A stretch of DNA of 64,000 bases from positions 42,963,645 through 43,027,644 of the forward strand of contig NC_055993.1 in assembly GCF_018446385.1 (NCBI RefSeq), in the 5' to 3' direction. Shown here piece after piece: positions 1 through 10,781 of the stretch. The notes under the pieces were generated by a model. That model saw only the letters and a program-made list of their open reading frames with translations. It was not told the origin of the DNA and searched no databases. Source of the DNA: Zingiber officinale (lineage: Eukaryota; Streptophyta; Magnoliopsida; Zingiberales; Zingiberaceae). The position numbers and the translations under genes are program-made. Position 1 is the first letter of the stretch. Every line of letters begins with the position of its first letter.

Positions 1-1205
1 GCCGGCACGACTCGATTTTTAATGTCGGAGCTCGACGGTCTTCCGGTCGGAGGGTTTATTTTCGCCGGCGCGACTCTCGATTTTTAACGTCAGAGCTCGA
101 CGATCATCCGTCCGAGGGTTTATAGTCGCCGGTTCGACTCTCGATATTTAACGTCGGAGCTCGACGGTCTTCCGGCCGGAGGGTTAATAGTCGCCGGCGC
201 GACTCTCTATTTTTAACGTCGGAGCTCGACGGTCTTCCGCCCGGAGGGTTTATAGTCGCCGGTTCGACTCTCGATATTTAACGACAGAGCTCGACGGTCT
301 TCCGGCCGGAGGGTTTATAATCGCCGGCGCGACTCTCGATTTTTAACGTCAGAGCTCGACGGTATTCCGACCGGGGGGTTTATAGTCGCCGGCACGACTC
401 GATTTTTAACGTCAGAGCTCGACAGTCTTCCGGCCGAAGGGTTTATAGTCGCCGGCGCGACTCTCGAATTTTAACGTCGGATCTCGACGATCATCCGTCC
501 GGGGGATTTATAGTCGCCGGTTCGACTCTCGATATTTAACATCGGAGCTCGAAGGTCTTCCGGCCAGATGATTTATAGTCGCCGGCGCGACTCTCGATTT
601 TTAACGTCGGAGCTCGACGGTCTCCCAGCCGAAGGGTTTATAATCACCGGCGCGACTCTCGATTTTTAACGTCGGAGCTCGACGGTCTTCCGGCCGGAGG
701 GTTTATAGTCGCCGGCGAGACTCTCGATTTTTAACGTAGGAGCTCGACGGTCTTCCGATCGGAGGGTTTATAGTCGCCGGCGCGACTCTCGATTTTTAAC
801 GTCGGAGCTCGACGATCTTCCGTCCAGGGGGTTTATAGTCGCCGGTTCGACTCTCAATATTTAAAGTCGGAGCTCAACGGTCTTCCGGCCGGAGGGTTTA
901 TAGTCGCCTGCGCGACTCTCGATTTTTAACGTCGGAGCTCGACGGTCTTCCGCCCGGAGGGTTTATAGTCGCCAGCGCGACTCTCGATTTTTAATGTCGG
1001 AGCTCGACGATCTTCCGTCCGGGGGGTTTATAGTCGCCGGCGCGACTCTCGATATTTAACGTCGGCGCTCGACGGTCTTCCGGCCGGAGGGTTTATAGTC
1101 GCCGGCGTGACTCTCGATATTTAACGTCGGAGCTTAACTGTCTTCCGGCCGGAGGGTTTATTGTCGCCGGTGCGACTCTCGATTTTTAACGTCGGAGCTC
1201 AACGG
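1..1205. repeat. Tandem array of a 64-65 bp GC-rich repeat (about 18 copies)
   Basis: Every 63-65 bases the same unit recurs, with landmarks GCCGGCGCGACTCTCGAT, TTTAACGTCGGAGCTCGACG and GGAGGGTTTATAGTC. Copies differ by point changes such as GCGCGA versus GTTCGA. Unit starts at 1, 64, 128 and 193 were checked directly. The array is cut by the left window edge, so its full length is unknown. On the minus strand it lies downstream of a Tat-like LTR, primer site and gag start (1511-2479). Tat/Retand/Ogre Gypsy elements are known to carry tandem repeats in their non-coding internal parts, so I infer that the array is internal to the retroelement and not a free satellite. Confidence 0.9.
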
Positions 1206-1510
1206 CGTTCAAGGCTAATTTCAACACGGTCCGAGCGGCACGTGGTCTTCGTGTAGTCGGTCGTTCGACCAATAATTCCAAAATGCGTTTTATCACTTTA
1301 CTTCCTGTATTAAAAGGACACACGCGACCAAGACATACATAAAATGAATTACATCGGCGCACCTTTCACCCAGCTCGGTACGGCTGGAGGTGGTTCACTC
1401 GGCCATCCTCTTTCCCCTTGAATGCCGACCGGATCTTTATCTCGGCCCCATGTTGAGATATTCTCCGGTCAGAACTCTGATGTCGCTCGGCCTCCTAACG
1501 TTGACGTCGC

Positions 1511-1633
1511 TTATTGCTCGGCTTGCGCCTTCTGTTTCTGTTGCTCCACGAGCTTAGCTGCTCTTGCCTCGATTAGAGCGTCGGGCCCCTCCTGGGAGAG
1601 CATCACGGTGTGCGGTCATCCAGCTTCGTCCAT
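1511..1633 (-). pseudogene. Gag N-terminal remnant of the Tat-like element
   Basis: A minus-strand frame starts with ATG at 1633, 23 bases past the primer site. It reads MDEAG, then a stop, then PHTVMLSQ and an alanine/glutamine-rich stretch (ALIEARAAKLVEQQ), and ends at a TAA at 1511-1513. An Ala/Gln/Glu-rich helical start is typical of Tat gag proteins. It is only about 40 codons long with an internal stop, so it is a non-functional relic. What lies past it toward the array shows no gag domain. Confidence 0.55.
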
Positions 1634-1656
1634 CTCTTCCGCTCGGATGCAGGTGC

Positions 1657-1676
1657 GTTCCCACAGACGGCGCCAA
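1657..1676 (-). promoter_or_regulatory. Primer binding site of the Tat-like element
   Basis: The minus strand reads TTGGCGCCGTCTGTGGGAAC two bases after the LTR end. This TGGCGCC-type primer site followed by GTCTGTGGGAA is the usual form in Tat-lineage Gypsy elements. It fixes the element's orientation as minus. Confidence 0.8.
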
Positions 1677-1678
1677 TT

Positions 1679-2479
1679 TGATCCTGTCCGAACGCTGAAT
1701 CGATGGACACTGGGCACGTGGCGCTCTTCCAACCGATGACGTGGATCTCTGACCGGCCGTATGGATCTCCGGCGAACCTACAAAGAAGTTGGGCCGGGAA
1801 GGGGTTCCCGGCGACGACCCTCCGACGCTCAAGTCAGGCAAGAGGAAACTATGGGATGACTTCGAATCTCAGAGAATGCGTACCTCCGGCGAAGTGTGAT
1901 GACCCTTATATAGAGCAGTGAAGAGGCTTATGCACACATACCGAGGTAAATACGTGTCCTCTTACCATACCTCAGTATGGGCTCGTCAGAGGAGCTTGCC
2001 TGACACCATACTGCTACAGTCCGAGCACTTCTCTGATGGGACAGTAGAACCTTCCGTCATAGGCTTCTACGTATGGGTTAGTCGTCGAACACGCTTGTTG
2101 TCAGAAGATGTTCCCCGATGTTTCCCTTGTCCTTCTGTCTCTTCTGTCCCTGCACCGAGCGTCCGGCCGCTCGGCGGGCATGTCGCGTCCGACCGGACGT
2201 AGGTGATGGTTTGACCGGGAAGATTCTCGGTCACGTGCTCGGCTAACTGTTCACAGCATTGCCGCTCTAAGCCTCGGTCCGAGCAGACTGCCCGCTCGGC
2301 CTGGTTACTCTATTCCCTATGAGCGTCGGAAACCCGAGTCCCCGTCGGGTTGTCTTTGATTCCGCTTAAACCCCGTTCGGCCGGTCGGTTCTCCCTTTTC
2401 TGGTCGGTCGTTTGACCTTTGACCTCCACGTGGCGTTGACTCCCCTCAAAGGGGGTCCCGCGTCCGTACCGCCAGATCA
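1679..2479 (-). repeat. LTR (801 bp) of the Tat-like Gypsy element
   Basis: On the plus strand it begins TGATCCTGTCC and ends CCGCCAGATCA, so it has TG...CA ends with short inverted termini TGATC/GATCA. The right-hand boundary is inferred from these ends. The left boundary is supported by the adjacent primer site. Two partial copies of the same LTR occur at 12008-13108 in head-to-head orientation, and their outer ends match position 1679 exactly. Open frames inside it (for example 1918-2202) are LTR sequence, not genes. Confidence 0.8.
1905..1916 (-). promoter_or_regulatory. TATA box of the Tat-like LTR
   Basis: The minus strand reads CTCTATATAAGG, a good TATA box in the middle of the LTR, where the U3/R boundary is expected. 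The same motif survives in the right arm of the head-to-head copy near 12873-12884. It falls in a segment missing from the left arm. Confidence 0.6.
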
Positions 2480-3466
2480 ATTTTAATATGTGATATAGAA
2501 CTACATGAATCTTTAATTATGATTTGCATCATGTTATGAGTGTTTTCTTAATGTTGAATGAAAACTAAAGGATATAGCATCTTCATACATGTTATGAATG
2601 CGTGTAATAGTCTTGTTTTCATTCGACAAAAACATACATGGCTTTGGGTGGTCTCGGGTTGACATATGTTGAGAACAGATTGTGTAAAATACACAAACTA
2701 TTGTGAACCATTTTGTTGGTCTTGGGTATGCGATGGTCTTAGGTATGGCAGCAACTCATTCAAATAAGTTTGTAAAATAATTTTACTTCAGGGGCGCTGC
2801 CCCTTTAAACTCCCGCAAGGGGCGCTGCCCCCATGACCCCATGGCGTTGTGGCTCATAATGCATTACTAAAATCATAGTAAAGTATATGTCATAGATCTA
2901 TTGTGAATGTTATATGACATGGTGCATGGTTATGAGCCTTTACCCCGATATGATTGTGTATATATGTTATAATTCATAATATGACCTACATGTCGTTCCT
3001 TCATTTTTTTCATTCTTGTTGTAAATTTAGACTACCCTTGAATGTAACTCGAGGTTTCTTTAGATTTTATAATATACAAATTAGAAAAGAACTAGTCTAC
3101 TAGATGATGGTGAAAAAGGAAGAAGGACAACAACACACGACGACTAAGGAAGCACTTGGAGAAGATACTTTTACCTAGGTTGACTTTTCAATCTTCTCAT
3201 TGACTTGAGAAGATCATAGTAGATGGGGTCATAACCATGTCACATTCTATTTAGCATATATGTTGATGTATGCCATGATATGCTATAATTGTATGCGATG
3301 TATGTGTAGTTTAATCATAATCAGGTCTTTTTAATATGCCCACCAAAGTTTGGTACTCACTACTATCTCAAGCAATTGTAGTCAGGTATTGCCAAAGTAA
3401 AATGATTCGATTTATCTTGGTAGAGTGCGATAAGACAATTGTAATATCCGACTATTAGACTTTGGG
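2480..3466 (+). mobile_element. Diverged Angela/BARE-type leader fragment
   Basis: No gene is seen here. Several blocks match, in order, the untranslated leader of the Angela element at 20.5-21.4 kb. Examples are the CCCGCAAGGGG block near 2811, GTTATAATTCATAAT near 2968, CTTGAATGTAACTCGAG near 3039, TTGACTTGAGAAGATC near 3201 and TATCTTGGTAG near 3413. Identity is visibly much lower than between the two Angela LTRs, so this is an older insertion. It is truncated on the left by the Tat-like LTR and on the right by the SIRE-like LTR. Confidence 0.65.
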
Positions 3467-4661
3467 TGTTCTTGGTGCAAGAAGTACCATAGGATCGAAT
3501 CTGTGTTTTAATATGGCAAAGGGGTTCAAAGTTAAGTTGTTTTATGATCTAACAAGTTAAACTAAGTGTGCAAGAAAGTCCTAAGGCATCTTAGGCAAAG
3601 GAAAGTCCTAGCTATGGTCAGGCAACGAAGTCTTGGTCTGGGGGACTGGGTGAAGTCATAGAAGGTCAAGGACGTCAGGAGAAATCCTAGGATCGAGGAT
3701 TCAAGGTGGAAGTCCTGAGGTTTGTAGACACCAGGCAGAAGACTAGATGGGTCGGGGATCGTACATCTAGTGAAAAAGTCCTGAAGCCTTGGACGCTGAG
3801 TAAAAGTCCAGACGTTCTCGAGGATCGATCTGATAAAAGGTAATTTCCGCTGAGAGCGGTAAGTGAGGATGCATTCCCCCAAGAGGGAATAGTAGGCGTC
3901 AATTTGACTAAGAGTTTCAGCGAAACTCAAAGTCAGGATCAGACAGTTCGAAGACTGTCAAAACATATATTTTGTTATATATTATTGCTTGGGCTAACCT
4001 TGTTTTATAGGAAATTGAAGTGTTGGAAATTGGTTGTTTGAGCGTCCAGAGCTACTTTGGGCGCCTAGGAATCTTTCACCCGGGTGAGGAGCCTGGGCAG
4101 GCGCCTTCACGGTCGGGGATCCCAGAGCTGGTCTGGGCACCCGAAATGCCAAAGTTTATTTGGTCACCAAGTCGGAGTGTGTTGATTGGACGGACCTACG
4201 TCATGATTCGGGCACCCGAGGGTAGTCCAGGCACCCAAAATCTACTATATAAAGAGGCTTCGACCAGAGGCTAAAACACAACATTCTGAACAACTTCCGC
4301 TTTTACGTGCTGCTCAGAAAATGTCTCTTTAACTCTTGAAAGCTGCTCCGACAACGACTACATTCAAGACCTATTTCTAAAGTCGTCGGTATTGTTTAAT
4401 TATCAAGTTACTTGTACTTGATTACTTATTTGCATTTGAACCTTATTTGAATTGATAGTATTTGCCCATCGAAAGCATTCTCATATACGAACCTTAAAGT
4501 AGAAGTCATCACAGGCTTCGAACCAAGTAAATCAATGTGTTAGCATTGTCTTATTTTCTTTTTGTCTTTATTCTGCTACCTTTACTCTTTTAAATTGTTT
4601 TAAAATGAACGTGAAAGCCATGAGTACTATTCACCCCCCTCTAGTGCACAATGATCTTACA
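3467..4661 (+). repeat. 5' LTR of the decayed SIRE-like element
   Basis: It starts TGTTCTTGGTGCAAG and ends ATGATCTTACA just before the primer site. It aligns along its length with 14693-15881, with shared blocks CAGGAAAGTCCTAAG-like, GAAATTGAAGTGTT, TATATAAAGAGGCTTCGA and ATTCACCCCC. The TATATAAAG near 4245 is a probable TATA box. The start is set by analogy with TGTTGGTGC in sister LTRs and is accurate to a few bases. Confidence 0.8.
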
Positions 4662-4679
4662 ATTGGAATCAAAACGGGG
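4662..4679 (+). promoter_or_regulatory. Degraded tRNA-Met primer binding site
   Basis: ATTGGAATCAAAACGGGG directly follows the LTR. The intact form in the sister element is TGGTATCAGAGCGGGG. Two mismatches fit an old copy. Confidence 0.7.
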
Positions 4680-4965
4680 CCTCGCTAAATCAGTACAACT
4701 ACCGTTCAAGTATTTTTTTCGTCGCTTTTTCATCCATTTTTTTATAAAGTCTTACATTTTTTTTGTTTTCAAATTTTTGCTATAAGTCTGGATTGGTCTA
4801 ATAACCTCTCCTAAAAAATTTTATCAATTCATCAAATTCTTCTTGAAATTGATGCAATACCATTTGAGCCAATTTATTACTTTATTTTCCTACCGCACTA
4901 CTAATCCAAGACTAAGTCTTGGAACAAGTTTTATCATTTTTGTCTTTGCAAGAGTCTTTTTCTAA

Positions 4966-6360
4966 ATGGCCCGCCAAGAAGGCTACAACACTATATGACC
5001 ACCACTATTCAACGGTGAGGATTTTGACTACTGTAAGAACCGAATGGAATACCATCTCAAAATACAGGTGGAAATATGGATAATTATGCAGACATAATTC
5101 ACATACCCCACTGAAGATGGAGTACTCGTCCCCTGCGACAAATGGGATTCACAAACCTATAAGAAGATTGAAGCTGATGCAAAGGCAATCCAGACCCTCC
5201 AGTGTGGCTTAACCAAAGAAGAGTTGAACTAGGTCGGACCCTTCAACAGGCCCAAAGAATTAATGGAAAAGTTAATCGTGCTACACGAGGGAACCTCTGA
5301 CACCAAGGTAAGAAAACAAGACTTTATTTTGAATAAGATATACAATATTAAAATGCATGATGGTGAGTCAGTGAGTCAACTCCACACTCGGATCTAAGAC
5401 CAACTCAACTGTCACCACACAATCTGTCAGAAGGTAGAAAATCATGATACTATAAGGTATGCCCTCAATACTTTTCCAAGGAACACTTTGTTGGCATCCA
5501 TGGTAAAGGTTTACAAGGTTTCTAAGGATATCTCTCAAATTAGGTTAGATGAATTATTTTCATAATTTAAATTGTACAAATAGACTAACACACTTTTGGC
5601 CGAGAAAGGTATTACGTTGGTTGTAGGTATAAGCAAGATGAAGGTGATTAAGAAAAAGTATCTGATCGAACTCGAATTGGAAGACAAATCAGACTCAGAA
5701 GAAGATGAAATTATCGTCGAACTTGTGAACCCAGTCCAGAAGCTATACAAGAAGAAGAAGGGATTTCCCAAAAGAGAAATCAAGAAGGTGATCCAGTCAA
5801 AGATGACGTAACCAAGTCCAAAAGCCAAGTCTGAAGTTATTTGCTACGATTGCAACAAAAAGGGGCATATCAAGGAAAACTGTCTAAACCAAAAGGAAAC
5901 AAAGAAGCAACGGAAAAAGAAGGTGCTACAAGCAACGTGGAATGAGTCATCATCAGAAGACTCCAATGAAGGTCTTATACAGACAAGCCTTCTCACACTT
6001 TCGGTCCGAGAACAAGTCGTCGAGTCTGAATCCAAGTCAGAATCGAAGTTGTGTCTGAGTGAAGCCACGGATCTGTATCTAGTTCAGAAGGTTCCCAATC
6101 CACTATAAGAATTTTCTTAATTAGATCTCATAACCTGATCTCGTACTTGTCTAAAAAACTAGCGAAATCCAACCTTTGGGTCAAGTCACTCCAAGAGGAG
6201 GTCAATGCCCTCAAGGAAGTGACTAACTCAAGATCCTTGACTGAATCAGTTCAAGATGGAACTTCAACTCAAGTCCAATGTCTTGAGGAAGAAAGTTCTA
6301 ACTTGAAAGTCAAGTCAAGGAACTTAGGGACTTACAGAAATGGTTCACTTGGGTTCTAAG
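4966..6360 (+). pseudogene. gag pseudogene of the decayed SIRE-like element
   Basis: The frame starts MARQEGYNT and parallels the gag at 44031-45715, but it contains many stops (for example at codon 11 and after TKEELN). Recognisable pieces are the UBN2-type capsid region (LVGPFN-like, KLIVLHEGTSDTKV, IRYALNTFPRNTL), a Lys/acidic stretch, and a zinc knuckle CYDCNKKGHIKENC at about 5841-5882 with all four ligands. A Ser/Glu-rich tail and a Leu-rich stretch (5923-6360) follow. The protein cannot be made in full. Bases 4680-4965 are leader with no gene. Confidence 0.8.
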
Positions 6361-6949
6361 AACCTTGACCTAATTCTTAGGAAACAAAGGGTCATATACA
6401 ACTGATCCAGACTTAGCTATAAGGCCAAACGTAAATTTAAATCATACCTGTCTTTTGTTAATTGAACAAATAAAAAGGTAGTCCAAGAATGGGTCCCCAG
6501 GTCTAATTTGGTTAATCAAGTTGGACTTGATCATATTGGATCCCAAAGGATTAAATCCACTACCTTGATAGACCTTATTGAGTATATGATCCAGGGTGAG
6601 CCAATAGAAATGCCATCTTTATTATTAAATAAATCTATTTAATGTTTGATTTACTGTTTTCCTTATACATGCTTAGATTATGATAGATAAAGACTTAGAC
6701 TTGATCGACACTTATTTAGTTATACTAAGGATTATCAAAAGAAAGTTAAATATTTAATTTCTTTAAAAGATTTGTCTAGAAGTGGTTATTGTTCTAATAT
6801 CCAAGAAGTCTTAGTACCTCGCCACAGTCTAGAAGTCGATTATTGAAATAAATATTTAATTGACTAACTGTTAAACCTTAGTCTAACTCAAATATAAATC
6901 AATCCTTAGATATTAATCTAAATTAAAGATTAAAATTCACCATCTCACA

Positions 6950-7409
6950 AAACCCATAAGATTCCTTGATTAATAATATAGTATAGGGTGAGATGGATTT
7001 AGATTAAAATAAAAAATTAATAAAATCAAAACTAAATCTAACTTAAATCTAAATTAAATCTAACATAAATCTAACCAAAATTAAATTAAATCTAGCCTAA
7101 ATTAAATTAAATCTAAAATTAAACCTAACCTAAACTAAATTAAATCTAACTTAAACCTAACCTAAACTAAATTAAATCTAAATTAAATTTAACCTAAACT
7201 AAATTTAATCTAAATGAAACTCAACTCAATTCTAACCTAAACTAAATTAAATTGAACTATACTCAATTAAATCCAACATAAATCAAATCTAAATTAAAAC
7301 TAACTTAAATTAAATCTAATCAATCTAATTAAACTTAAGTTAACTCAATTAATCATCTCACAATCACCCATAGGTATAACATGATTGATAACTTAGAGTG
7401 GGTGAGATG
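6950..7409. repeat. AT-rich array bracketed by two palindromic units (gag-pol spacer)
   Basis: Arms CCATCTCAC (6950-6958) and GTGAGATGG (6988-6996) form one hairpin. CATCTCAC (7354-7361) and GTGAGATG (7402-7409) form a second. Between them lie about 350 bp of irregular repeats of the type TAAATTAAATCTAACCT. The sister element has the same plan at 42300-43436 with a different AT repeat. Bases 6361-6949 are degraded post-gag sequence with no open frame. Confidence 0.75.
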
Positions 7410-7440
7410 AAAATTAAGGGGTTAAATTCAATCAATCTAT

Positions 7441-8266
7441 CTGATAATTCGTCAAAAATGGATCCAAATCAAATTATTTATGTGTAGGAATATAATGATT
7501 TGGACCAATGGATGTTGGATAGTGGATGCTTCAAACACATTACTAGAGACCAATTGAAGTTCACCAAACTAAAACCTAAGAACCTAGGATTAGTTGCATT
7601 TGACAACAACGGAAAAGTTAAGATAATCAGAACAGGTAATATCGAACTAAGTTTTGATTTCATTATTCGAAAAATATTATTAGTCGATAAATTCAATTTT
7701 AACTTACTTAACATATGTTAACTGTGTGACTCTAGATACATAGTTACTTTTTCTAACTCTGAATGTTTCATTAAAAATATTAAAAATTCTAAAATTACAC
7801 TTAAAGGAATTAGGAAAGATAATATTTATACAATTGACTTACCAACCTCCTCACTAAAGTGTCTTCTTACACAACAAGAGAAACCCAAATTGTGGCACAG
7901 AAGACTGGGTCACACTCACATTAGACTTATTTCAAAAATGAGTCAAAATGGCTTGGTTAAAAGTTTACCTAAATTAAAAAATTTAGAAAATATAGTTTAT
8001 AATGTGTCTCAACAAGGTAAACAAACTAAGTCAACCCACAAATCGACAAACCTAAATCGAACTAACTCAATACTTGAGCTCTTACACTTAGAGCTATTTG
8101 AATCACACAAAGCCAAGTCACTAAGCAGAAACTAATACTGCTTAGTTATAATTGATAATTACTCAAGATTTACATGGGTAAAATTTCTAAAAACTAAAGA
8201 TGAAACTTTTGAAATCTTTAATAATTTTTTCAAATTAATAGAAAATGAAAAGATATAAAAATTAAA
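7441..8266 (+). pseudogene. Protease and integrase N-terminal part of pol (broken)
   Basis: From about 7500 the frame reads DQWMLDSGCFKH, the aspartic protease motif (D-S-G). This is followed by the GAG-pre-integrase segment WHRRLGHTHIRLISKM at about 7890 and the start of the integrase core (LLHLELFESH). Stops occur after NICx, at CLVIIDN and elsewhere. An in-frame TAG at 7485-7487 sits just before the protease, as in the sister element. The integrase is interrupted at 8266 by the solo LTR and resumes at 10782. Confidence 0.8.
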
Positions 8267-10776
8267 TGTAACGCCCACCCTTCTTACCCTAGGGCGGCGC
8301 TACGTTCTTATACTACTTACGTACATGCTTCAGTTATACTATGGCAGCGGAAGAACAAATTTTTTTTTTTCTTTTTAAACATTCATTTTATAAGCATGAT
8401 ATCACAGATTAAATGTGCATATGTTGATTCTATAACTAATCATATTAATTTGTCCGGATCGTTCTTTGCCGAGCCACCATCACACACATCACTATCTGCT
8501 CCTCCTGTTGCTCCTCTAGCTCATCCAGCTTCTTTATCTGCGGTACAGGGAAAGTAAGCTGTGAGCACTCATGGCTCAGTAAGTTCCTTTCCTACTCACT
8601 AAAACCGAAAATCATCGTATATTAATATCATGCGTAGTATCATAAGCATACGACATACAAGGGTATCGTATTCATATCATGACATTATATCTAATCATCA
8701 GATAATTCAAGCACATATGTAGGCAATGCATCATGAATTTGAAAGCTTATACTTATAAGTACTTGAAATTCATATCATCATTAGAGGGGATCCCGGTTTG
8801 TACCACATACATAATGTTCGCGCTTCTTAAGTAGGTCCAAGGTAGCAAGTCTTGAACCCTACCATACATACATACTAGGTCCGAGTCTTACTCCATCGAC
8901 CTAGGGCATTGAAGCTCATTCTTGACGAGGCCCGAGTCTTATTCCATCGACCCCGGGGCGTTTACGGAGCCCACCCTTGGTACAAACCATACAAAAATAA
9001 TTTATCATGCATAACTATCATATCATATCCCTAACAATCTTTCATGCATTTCATTTTTCATTTCTTTTCATTATGTATAGAATTTCCTATGCTATCACAT
9101 ATCATGGCATTTACATAACATAAATTTCATTCTTTTCTCATTATGTATAGCATTTCCTATGCTATCACATATCATGGCATATACATAACATAAATTTCAT
9201 TCTTTTCTCATTATGTATAGCATTTCCTATGCTATCACATATCATGGCATTTACATAACATAAATTTCATTCTTTTCTCATTATGTATAGCATTTCCTAT
9301 GCTATCACATATCATGGCATATACATAACATAAATTTCATTCTTTTCTCATTATGTATAACACTTCCTAGGTTCCTTTCCCCTTTTTTTTTTTTCTTTTT
9401 TTTTTCTTTTATTTTCAATTATCTTCTAAACAAGAAAACAAATACATGATCCTTAACATTTCATAGGGAGAACCTCATACTAGTTGGGTAAAACAATAAT
9501 TTCCCTAGCCTCTTAAAAATATTTTTGGCCGAAATTCTAGGGTTAAGTACTCCTTTGATCAAGCATCATATAGGTGTAAAAACATGAAGAAGATCCCTTT
9601 TCCATGGCATAGAAAATCTATCATGTAGTGTAGACTTAGTTAAACCTCACTAGATTTCGAAAGCTCTTCTTAACCGAATTTTCTCAAACTTGTTTCTAGG
9701 TTTTAAAATCCTCATAAAATCTGAAAAATATATAAAAAGCCTTGTACCACAGGTGAGGGGAAGCTTACCTTCTTCGCTTAAGTTTCCTAGAGTTGAGAAC
9801 TTGCTTGGACCTTTCTTCCTTGCTTGCTTTGCTCGGCACCAATGGAGGAGAGGAGTGGCTAGGTCTTTTGGTGGAGAGGAGGAGGAAGAAGAGGCTTCTC
9901 TTTCCTCTTGTGTTGCTCGGCAACAACAAGAGAGAAAGAGGGAGAGAGTGAAGAGGAAGAAGAGGTTCTTCCTCTTGTGTTGCTCGGCAACAAGAAGAAG
10001 AAGAGAGGGAGAGGTGAGTCTCGGCACAAAAGGGAGGAGAGGAGGAGAATGAGTGGGGGATGAAGTTGAAGTCACCCCTCCATGCCTATTTATACTAAAA
10101 TGAGGGGAGGAACTTGACTTGATTCATCCTCCCTATTCATTTCTCCCCTTAAATGACAAGAATATTCTAGAGAAATGCCTTTTGAGTTCTCTCTTTTCTT
10201 TCCCTTAATTTCTCTCTTTTCTCTCCTTTAATTAAAATTCCTATCTCTCCTCTTACAATATCCTCTCCTATCCCACTTGGTTAACACATGCATGCATCCA
10301 CAAGAGAACCAAGGATCAAAACTTGTTTATGTATATTTTTATTTCTTTTTACTTCCTTTTCCTTTTAAGTAGAAAGAATCCTTTCTTATTCTTAACTACT
10401 TAATCCTTTCTCTCCTTATCAATAATTCTCCTATCCCCTTTGGTATCCTATACATGTTCCTTACAAGAGATCCAAGGTTCAATCTCTCTTCTAACATTTT
10501 ATTTTCTTTTGTACATAATAATTCGTATATTACTATATTATGCATTATGCATAAACATTTCATACATATATATATTATCTCATATTTCTTCCTTTTGTCC
10601 ATATTAATTCCATACATTTTAAATCATGCATAGATGATTTATATTCTCAACTTTATTTTTCTTTCATAAAGTTTTAATCATCCATCTTATTATTTAACTT
10701 AGAATATTTACACCTTCTTTTCATTCGTACTCTCATTATCCTTACTTTCTTATCTAGGCTTTCTAGGGGTGTTACA
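8267..10776 (-). mobile_element. Solo LTR (2,510 bp), Gypsy Tekay/Del-like
   Basis: Plus-strand ends are TGTAACGCCC and GGGTGTTACA, flanked by identical 5-bp duplications TTAAA (8262-8266 and 10777-10781). It interrupts the integrase frame cleanly. No coding domain of a retroelement lies inside. Size, TGTAAC/GTTACA termini and the absence of an internal region support a solo LTR left by LTR-LTR recombination. It is related to the 29907-32332 element and oppositely oriented. Open frames such as 9650-10075 are low-complexity and not supported as genes. The Tekay assignment is an inference from the termini and length. Confidence 0.85.
9069..9360. repeat. 70-bp tandem repeat, four copies, inside the solo LTR
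   Basis: The unit starting CATTATGTATAGCATTTCC recurs at 9069, 9139, 9209 and 9279, with a partial copy at 9349. Copies are almost identical. They alternate GGCATTTACATAAC and GGCATATACATAAC, which suggests a 140-bp higher-order doubling. Confidence 0.9.
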
Positions 10777-10781
10777 TTAAA

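Larger units (their letters stand above)
1..2479 (-). mobile_element. Tat-like Gypsy LTR retrotransposon, 5' side only, probably non-autonomous
   Basis: Read on the minus strand the order is LTR (2479 to 1679), primer binding site, short gag-like reading frame, about 300 bp without coding potential (1206-1510), then the 65-bp array running off the window. No protease, reverse transcriptase or integrase is seen. The gag start passes into non-coding sequence after about 40 codons, which suggests an internally deleted, non-autonomous derivative. The lineage call rests on the primer site and the gag start, both typical of Tat elements. Confidence 0.7.

Noticed and set aside
1918-2202. Open frame that recurs at 12241-12489 and on the minus strand at 12388-12870
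   Set aside because: All copies lie inside the Tat-like LTR and its partial copies; the shared frame is antisense or sense LTR sequence without a domain.
9650-10075. 141-codon minus frame with a 120-codon plus frame opposite
   Set aside because: It is a purine/pyrimidine-biased stretch (Ser/Leu or Glu/Arg runs) inside a solo LTR, with no domain and no gene context.
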